Source of the DNA: Candidatus Taylorbacteria bacterium RIFCSPHIGHO2_01_FULL_46_22b
GTDB lineage: Bacteria > Patescibacteriota > Minisyncoccia > Phycocordibacterales > DSPV01
DNA: 43,310 bases
Assembly: GCA_001820875.1 (NCBI GenBank)
Contig: MHRF01000013.1
Coordinates: forward strand, 167,805 to 211,114
Direction: 5' to 3'
The notes under the pieces are model-generated. The model was given only the letters and a program-made list of their open reading frames with translations. It had not been told where the DNA came from and did no database searches. Shown here piece after piece: positions 38,840-43,310 of the stretch; the first letter of the stretch is position 1; every line of letters begins with the position of its first letter. The position numbers and the translations under genes were made by a program.

Positions 38840-41071
38840 ATGTCTGATATACCTAAAAAAGAGCCTTCATATCCAGTCCCCGATGCGCTCCTCAAGCCCT
38901 ACAACCCCGCTGAAGTCGAAGATCGGCTCTATGCCGAGTGGGAAAAAAGCGGCTACTTTAATCCCGATATCTGCGAACAAAAAGGGGTTATTGATCCCAC
39001 ACTCCCTTATTTCTCTATCGTCTTGCCTCCCCCCAATGTCACCGGCGTCCTGCATATGGGATCGGCCTTTATGCTTGCAATTGAAGACGCCATGGTGCGA
39101 TTTGCCCGCATGCAAGGAAGGAAGACCTTATGGATCCCTGGGACCGATCACGCCGCCATCGCTACACAAGCAAAAGTTGAGAAATTAATCTCAAAAGAAG
39201 AAAAGAAAAACCGACACGACCTCGGACGGGAAGAATTCCTTAAACGAGTCGAACAATTTGCAAAAGAAAGCCACGACGTAATTGTCAAACAAATACGCAA
39301 AACCGGCTGTTCGATCGACTGGAGCCGTGAAGCATTCACGCTCGACGAAAAACGAAGTCTTGCAGTCAAAACCGCGTTCAAACGAATGTATGACGACGGG
39401 ATTATTTACCGTGGGTATCGTATCGTCAACTGGGATCCGAAAGGTCAGACTACTATTTCAGACGATGAAATCGTGTATCAGACAGAGAAAACAAAGCTCT
39501 ATACGTTCCGTTACGCAAAAGACTTCCCCATCGCAATTGCAACCACGCGTCCAGAGACTAAAATCGGCGACACGGCAGTTGCCGTGCACCCTGATGACGC
39601 CCGTTACAAAAAATATGTCGGAAAAGAATATGATATTGATTTTGCGGGCGTACATCTCCACATCAAAATTGTAGCGGATTCCGCGGTAAATCCTGAATTT
39701 GGCACTGGCGCAGTCGGCGTTACACCTGCACATAGCATGACTGACTGGGACATAGCTCAAAGGCATCATCTGCCGCTTGTTCCGATTATCGACGAGCGAG
39801 CGCGCATGATGGAAAGTGCGGGATCGCTGCACGGCAAAAAAGTCGCGGAGGTGCGCATTAGTGTAGTCGAGTGGCTTGCCAAAGAAACCCTGATTGAAAA
39901 GGAAGAGGAAATTGAACACAATATCGCGACCGCCGAACGCACCGGAGGAATTATCGAGCCGATGCCCCGCTTGCAGTGGTTCGTCAACGTCAATGCAAAA
40001 TTCAAGAATCAAAGTGAAAAATTAGCGGGTATCAAGAAAGGAGAGGAGGTTACACTCAAAGAATTAATGCTTGCGGTCGTGAAAAACGGCCAGACAAAAA
40101 TCCTTCCCGATCGATTTGAGAAGGTATATTTCCACTGGATTGAAAATCTGCGGGATTGGTGCATCTCGCGGCAAATTTGGTACGGCCATCAAATACCCGT
40201 CTGGTATAAGGAAAACAAGATGCATTGCGATATCAGCGCGCCAAAAGAAGACGGATGGGTGCAAGATGAGGACACGCTTGATACATGGTTTTCATCCGGA
40301 CTCTGGACATTCTCGACCTTAGGCTGGCCTGAAGAAACTGCCGATCTCAAACAATTCCACCCCACCACCATACTTGAAACCGGCTATGATATTTTGTTTT
40401 TCTGGATCGCGCGCATGATACTCATGAGCACGTATCTTCTTGGCGATATTCCATTTAAAACCGTTTACCTGCACGGACTCGTGCGCGACAAAGACGGAAA
40501 TAAAATCTCAAAATCACTCGGCAATAACCTCGACCCGCTTGAAATAATCAGCCAGTACGGCGCAGATGCCATGCGCATGTCACTTCTGGTTGGCACCGGC
40601 CCTGGGAACGACTCTCGTATTTCAAATGAAAAACTGAAAGCCTATAAACACTTCGCAAACAAAATCTGGAATGTGGCACGATTCCTCGTGGGAACCACAC
40701 TATCAACCGACACTGATCTTGCTTTGCTTGAACCAGCAGACAGAGAAACCTACAACACATTTTCTGAATTCAAAAAGGATATTACGAGCGATTTCGAGAA
40801 TTACCGCCTCTATCTTGCTGCCGAGAAGATATATCAGTATCTCTGGCATACGCTTGCTGATATTCTCATCGAAGAGAAAAAACCAATTCTCTCTGGAGAA
40901 GACTCGCCAGCAAAGAAATCGGCGCAAGTGCTCCTCCAACGAATTTTCACTGACTCACTTAAACTTCTCCACCCCTTCATGCCATTTATTACTGAAGAAA
41001 TCTGGTCTCTCATACAGTCTAAAGACACTGTGGAGAAACGGCTCCTCATGACAGAGCGCTGGCCGGAATAA
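38840..41071 (+). CDS. valS: valyl-tRNA synthetase, compact form
   Basis: 743 aa (most bacteria 850-950). Class I aaRS: PPPNVTGVLHMGSAFMLAIEDAMVRFARM with the HIGH counterpart reading HMGS, WIPGTDHAAIATQAKVE, editing domain with TTRPETKIGDTAVAVHP and GTGAVGVTPAHSMTDW, catalytic half GYDILFFWIARM, KMSKS counterpart KISKSLGNNLDPLEI, then the anticodon-binding domain. The C-terminal coiled coil of ValRS is missing. The last His of HIGH is Ser, which is unusual. Start ATG 38840. A structured transcript with a terminator precedes it. Confidence 0.95.
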   Translation: MSDIPKKEPSYPVPDALLKPYNPAEVEDRLYAEWEKSGYFNPDICEQKGVIDPTLPYFSIVLPPPNVTGVLHMGSAFMLAIEDAMVRFARMQGRKTLWIPGTDHAAIATQAKVEKLISKEEKKNRHDLGREEFLKRVEQFAKESHDVIVKQIRKTGCSIDWSREAFTLDEKRSLAVKTAFKRMYDDGIIYRGYRIVNWDPKGQTTISDDEIVYQTEKTKLYTFRYAKDFPIAIATTRPETKIGDTAVAVHPDDARYKKYVGKEYDIDFAGVHLHIKIVADSAVNPEFGTGAVGVTPAHSMTDWDIAQRHHLPLVPIIDERARMMESAGSLHGKKVAEVRISVVEWLAKETLIEKEEEIEHNIATAERTGGIIEPMPRLQWFVNVNAKFKNQSEKLAGIKKGEEVTLKELMLAVVKNGQTKILPDRFEKVYFHWIENLRDWCISRQIWYGHQIPVWYKENKMHCDISAPKEDGWVQDEDTLDTWFSSGLWTFSTLGWPEETADLKQFHPTTILETGYDILFFWIARMILMSTYLLGDIPFKTVYLHGLVRDKDGNKISKSLGNNLDPLEIISQYGADAMRMSLLVGTGPGNDSRISNEKLKAYKHFANKIWNVARFLVGTTLSTDTDLALLEPADRETYNTFSEFKKDITSDFENYRLYLAAEKIYQYLWHTLADILIEEKKPILSGEDSPAKKSAQVLLQRIFTDSLKLLHPFMPFITEEIWSLIQSKDTVEKRLLMTERWPE

Positions 41072-41076
41072 TCCAG

Positions 41077-41082
41077 TATAAT
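41077..41082 (+). promoter_or_regulatory. -10 box of leaderless PrsW-like gene
   Basis: TATAAT six bases upstream of the GTG start, same spacing as at 34271. Confidence 0.55.
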
Positions 41083-41088
41083 AATAGG

Positions 41089-41796
41089 GTGACTGTTCCA
41101 TTCTATTACATGATTATTGCGGCAGCAGGAGGCATTTTGCCGGCACTAGTTTGGCTCCTTTTCTGGCTCCGCGAAGATCGAAAGCATCCCGAACCTATTT
41201 GGCTTTTGATTACCACCTTCCTCGGAGGCATGCTTGTGGTTATACCTGTTTTACAGCTCGAAAGCCTTGTGCATGACACTGTCGGCGGAAGTGCGCAGCG
41301 CCTAATTCTCTGGGCCGCGATAGAAGAATGCGCAAAATTCCTTATTTGTTATGCAATTGTACTTCGGCGCAAAGAAGTGGATGAACCGCTTGATTACGTG
41401 GTGTATATGATTACCACTGCCCTCGGGTTTGCGGCAGTCGAAAATACGCTCTTTATCTTCAATCCGCTTGCACAAGGATTAACAGCTCTAAGTATCTTGA
41501 CGTGGGACATCCGTTTCCTTGGCGCTATGCTTCTGCATATTGCGGCTTCAGCTGCCATAGGTATTTCTATGGCATTGGCATTTTATCGCAATTACCGCCT
41601 GAAACACCTGTACCTCTCTATCGGACTTATCCTCGCTGTTGCATTGCACACTGCATTTAACTTAATTATAATGATAGGCGACGGTAACTATAGCTTGCTT
41701 GCATCATCAGTTGTGTGGATTGTCGTCATCATCGTTCTACTTCTCCTAGAAGAGGTAAAGCGCATCCACCCCGCCGATTCGGTGCATTATTCATAA
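41089..41796 (+). CDS. PrsW-family intramembrane protease
   Basis: 235 aa with about eight hydrophobic segments. PrsW-type conserved motifs: REDRKHPEPIWLL, ILWAAIEECAKFL (Glu-Glu catalytic motif), TALGFAAVENTLF, GAMLLHIAASAAIG, ALHTAFNLII. In Bacillus PrsW cleaves an anti-sigma factor; the target here is unknown. GTG start at 41089: TATAAT (41077-41082) ends six bases before it, so the mRNA is probably leaderless. hsp20 follows 12 bases later. Confidence 0.88.
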   Translation: MTVPFYYMIIAAAGGILPALVWLLFWLREDRKHPEPIWLLITTFLGGMLVVIPVLQLESLVHDTVGGSAQRLILWAAIEECAKFLICYAIVLRRKEVDEPLDYVVYMITTALGFAAVENTLFIFNPLAQGLTALSILTWDIRFLGAMLLHIAASAAIGISMALAFYRNYRLKHLYLSIGLILAVALHTAFNLIIMIGDGNYSLLASSVVWIVVIIVLLLLEEVKRIHPADSVHYS

Positions 41797-41808
41797 AAAC
41801 TATTCTCT

Positions 41809-42273
41809 ATGGCCAAAGACAAACGATCATTTTTTGAACGATTGACAGGAACCGTCAGTGTTACCGAGTCGGAAGGAGAAAGTGAAGAGAAAATCCAGCT
41901 CGATACGCAAAAAGAATGGATCGCTGACGAAGACAATGGCGAAGCAGGCCAGCTTGCTGTTGATGTCTATCAAACCCCAGAAGATATTGTCATCAAAACC
42001 ATGGTTGCCGGTGTACGACCGGAAGATTTGGATATTTCGATTACCCGAGACATGGTAACCATCAAAGGAACCCGCGAAGCTGCCAATGAAGTCACCGAAG
42101 ATAATTTCTTTTTCAAAGAATTGTATTGGGGATCATTCACCCGCACCATCGTACTTCCGCAAGAAATTGAAGTTGAAGAAGCGGAGGCAGTCGAAAAACA
42201 TGGACTTTTGATCATCCGACTGCCAAAAGTGGACAAGGGGCGACAAACAAAACTCCGCGTAAAAACTACATAA
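41809..42273 (+). CDS. small heat shock protein (Hsp20/alpha-crystallin)
   Basis: 154 aa ATP-independent chaperone. N-terminal arm about 45 residues, then the alpha-crystallin domain: GQLAVDVYQTPEDIVIKTMV, LDISITRDMVTIKGTREAAN, FFKELYWGSFTRTIVLPQEI, and EKHGLLIIRLPKV with the beta-9 groove strand. The usual C-terminal IxI motif is absent or replaced by TKLRVKTT, which may affect oligomer assembly. It lies 12 bases after the PrsW-like gene; both may be induced by envelope or protein-folding stress. Followed by a terminator. Confidence 0.93.
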   Translation: MAKDKRSFFERLTGTVSVTESEGESEEKIQLDTQKEWIADEDNGEAGQLAVDVYQTPEDIVIKTMVAGVRPEDLDISITRDMVTIKGTREAANEVTEDNFFFKELYWGSFTRTIVLPQEIEVEEAEAVEKHGLLIIRLPKVDKGRQTKLRVKTT

Positions 42274-42286
42274 TTCATATATACAC

Positions 42287-42311
42287 AAAAACCGCCGTTA
42301 GGGCGGTTTTT
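42287..42311 (+). terminator. terminator after hsp20
   Basis: AAAAACCGCC (42287-42296), loop GTTAG, GGCGGTTTTTG. Symmetric, so usable on both strands. Confidence 0.88.
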
Positions 42312-42347
42312 GTTTGGGAATAATCTCCTATGTTATAGTGTCTGTGC

Positions 42348-42419
42348 GCCCCCGTAGTTCAACGGATAGAACGGACCCGTCCTAAGGGTTTGATGTCAGT
42401 TCAATTCTGGCCGGGGGCA
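42348..42419 (+). tRNA. tRNA-Arg (CCT)
   Basis: 72 nt: acceptor GCCCCCG/CGGGGGC, anticodon arm GACCC-GTCCTAA-GGGTT, T arm GTCAG-TTCAATT-CTGGC, discriminator A. A TATAGT box lies about ten bases upstream. No encoded CCA and no coupled repeat. Confidence 0.93.
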
Positions 42420-42486
42420 TAGAATTGTCTCTATATAGTAGGAAAACGCATTGAGCAGAGAGTGTTCCTTTGCTACTATGGTATAC

Positions 42487-42744
42487 ATGGAAGACGAAGA
42501 TAGAAAACTACTTGAGGAAGTGCTCGAATTGAGCAGAGAAAATCAACGGATGATCAAAAGCATGTATCGTAGCCAATGGTGGTCGCGGATATGGAAATCT
42601 CTCTACTGGATCATCATTCTGGGTATCGCATTCGGTTCATTTTATTTCCTGAAACCCTACCTTGATAAGGTCATGGAATTATTTGGAAAGACTCAAACCA
42701 CACTAAATACGGTGCAAAAAGTGACCGATACCTTTTCACCGTAA
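42487..42744 (+). CDS. small single-pass membrane protein, 85 aa
   Basis: An acidic coiled-coil-like N-terminus (EDEDRKLLEEVLELSRENQR), a Trp-rich juxtamembrane stretch (SQWWSRIWKSLYW), one membrane helix (IIILGIAFGSFYFLKPYL), and a short extracytoplasmic helix (DKVMELFGKTQTTLNTVQKV). Similar small proteins are widespread in this lineage as unnamed ORFs. Start ATG 42487; ATG 42478 or 42451 are alternatives, but a TATGGT-like box overlaps them. Function unknown. Confidence 0.7.
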   Translation: MEDEDRKLLEEVLELSRENQRMIKSMYRSQWWSRIWKSLYWIIILGIAFGSFYFLKPYLDKVMELFGKTQTTLNTVQKVTDTFSP

Positions 42745-42808
42745 TCACGCCGAGCTTAGAAAATTAAGCTTGTGTATTCGCATATATTCTGTAAAATGCC
42801 TATATTCT

Positions 42809-42884
42809 GCCGAGGTAGCTCAGTTGGTAGAGCATTCCCCTGAAGAGGGAAGGGTCACCAGTTCGATCCTGGTCCTCGGCACCA
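42809..42884 (+). tRNA. tRNA-Phe (GAA), CCA encoded
   Basis: 76 nt: acceptor GCCGAGG/CCTCGGC, anticodon arm TTCCC-CTGAAGA-GGGAA, T arm CCAGT-TCGATC..., discriminator A, then genomic CCA (42882-42884). The only tRNA in the window with an encoded CCA and one of three without a coupled repeat. Confidence 0.96.
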
Positions 42885-42920
42885 AAACAAAAACACCCCC
42901 TGTGGGGGGTATTTTTGTTT
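42885..42920. terminator. terminator after tRNA-Phe
   Basis: AAACAAAAACACCCCC-tgt-GGGGGGTATTTTTGTTT; nearly perfect stem with a T-rich 3' arm, also closing the glutaredoxin gene from the other strand. Confidence 0.88.
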
Positions 42921-42927
42921 AATAGTT

Positions 42928-43164
42928 CTACTTTACTCCAACAAGTTCCTTTAATCTCGGTTCATCAAAACCCACTATGACATCATCTCCAACAGTAATC
43001 ACCGGGACCCCCATCTGACCACTCTTTTCAACCATTTCCTGACGCCGTTTCAAATCTGTCGCCACATTATGTTCGGTAAATGATATTTTATTTTGTTTGA
43101 AAAATGATTTTGCCGCATTGCAAAAAACGCACGTTGGTGTTGAGTAGATGGTTACTTCTTTCAT
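42928..43164 (-). CDS. glutaredoxin-family protein
   Basis: 78 aa, single thioredoxin fold. Redox motif CVFC in VTIYSTPTCVFCNAAKSFFK, then TDLKRRQEMVEKSGQMGVPVITVGDDVIVGFDEPRLKELV with the conserved cis-Pro (GVPVI) and GF(D/S)xxxL motif. It resembles the NrdH/UXX-star type glutaredoxins used as thiol-disulfide carriers. It may accept electrons from TrxB (27800). Promoter with an extended -10 upstream. Confidence 0.93.
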   Translation of the reverse strand: MKEVTIYSTPTCVFCNAAKSFFKQNKISFTEHNVATDLKRRQEMVEKSGQMGVPVITVGDDVIVGFDEPRLKELVGVK

Positions 43165-43201
43165 GGGTGAATAGTATTAGTGAGTAATTAACAGGAAAAT
43201 T

Positions 43202-43210
43202 ATTATACCA
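43202..43210 (-). promoter_or_regulatory. extended -10 of the glutaredoxin gene
   Basis: Minus strand TGGTATAAT (43210-43202), an extended -10 element, 38 bases before the ATG. Confidence 0.55.
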
Positions 43211-43310
43211 TTGACCTACCACTTGCACACAACTAAAAAAAGTGGTGTCACCTGTTTCCACCAGTTTTCTGTCATTCTGATGTGCCTCTTAAAGGAGGTT
43301 CGCACTTATT

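Noticed and set aside
1-43310. CRISPR array, prophage, rRNA genes or complete insertion sequence
   Set aside because: No regularly spaced direct repeats, no transposase, integrase or phage structural genes, and no rRNA sequence were seen.
1-43310. Recoded TGA (Gracilibacteria/Absconditabacteria-type code)
   Set aside because: TGA ends several well-defined genes (for example tsaD, hisS, the SPFH gene) at the expected family length.

Overview
The window looks like a chromosomal segment of a Patescibacteria/CPR bacterium, most like Parcubacteria. The reasons are: very compact versions of core proteins (IF-2 of about 508 aa, ValRS of 743 aa, a GlmU with only the uridylyltransferase half, a highly divergent HisRS); the gene run rpsU-ybeY-ftsA-ftsZ; tandem pilin-like genes; an SPFH protein and many short membrane proteins without recognisable relatives; and TGA used as a normal stop. 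The taxonomic call is inference from gene content; no rRNA gene is present.

Layout. 1-1766 (minus): a nearly complete citramalate synthase gene (cimA) preceded by an isoleucine-rich leader peptide and an intrinsic terminator, i.e. a classical-looking attenuator. 1859-4220 (plus): DUF4446 gene, infB, rbfA. 4270-6835: tRNA-Cys, tRNA-Leu(UAA), a membrane-anchored spermidine-synthase-like gene (minus), tRNA-Lys, tRNA-Leu(UAG). Each of these tRNAs is followed by a member of a structured repeat family whose ends copy the 3' end of that same tRNA. 6854-10530: three stand-alone units, each with a strong -35/-10 promoter (receiver protein, SPFH protein, polytopic membrane protein), the last two ending in obvious terminators like the first. 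10553-14633 (minus): palindrome, bidirectional terminator, five pilin-like genes, a membrane-anchored solute-binding protein and a methyltransferase. 14706-17159 (minus): gyrA.

17220-21787: lone unknown gene, small membrane protein, degenerate metallo-beta-lactamase-fold protein, four-domain S1 protein, unknown gene, pth. 21923-26993 (plus): lepB, hisS, rpsU, ybeY, ftsA, ftsZ (envelope export, translation and division). 27063-30330: zinc-ribbon protein (minus), trxB and a histidine kinase (plus). 30333-33378 (minus): an AT-richer accessory island with two small membrane proteins, a phosphoglycerate-mutase-like phosphatase and an EVE-like/PD-(D/E)XK-like protein that resembles a modification-dependent nuclease.

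33412-34222: tRNA-Ser (minus), tRNA-Glu and tRNA-Val, with more tRNA-end-copying repeats. 34283-38400: membrane protein, unknown gene, glmU N-terminal domain, P-loop kinase, a hairpin-rich insertion in a duplicated tsaD start, then tsaD. 38397-38800 holds two apparent structured transcripts with their own promoters and terminators before valS (38840). Then PrsW-like protease, Hsp20, tRNA-Arg, small membrane protein, tRNA-Phe (the only tRNA here with an encoded CCA) and a glutaredoxin (minus). The last 146 bases hold only the glutaredoxin promoter and no gene I can support.

The strongest candidates for undescribed biology are (i) the tRNA-coupled repeat family with compensatory base changes in a 6-bp/GTA-loop hairpin, (ii) the Ile-leader attenuator of cimA in a lineage usually thought to lack amino-acid biosynthesis, and (iii) the two structured transcripts between tsaD and valS.
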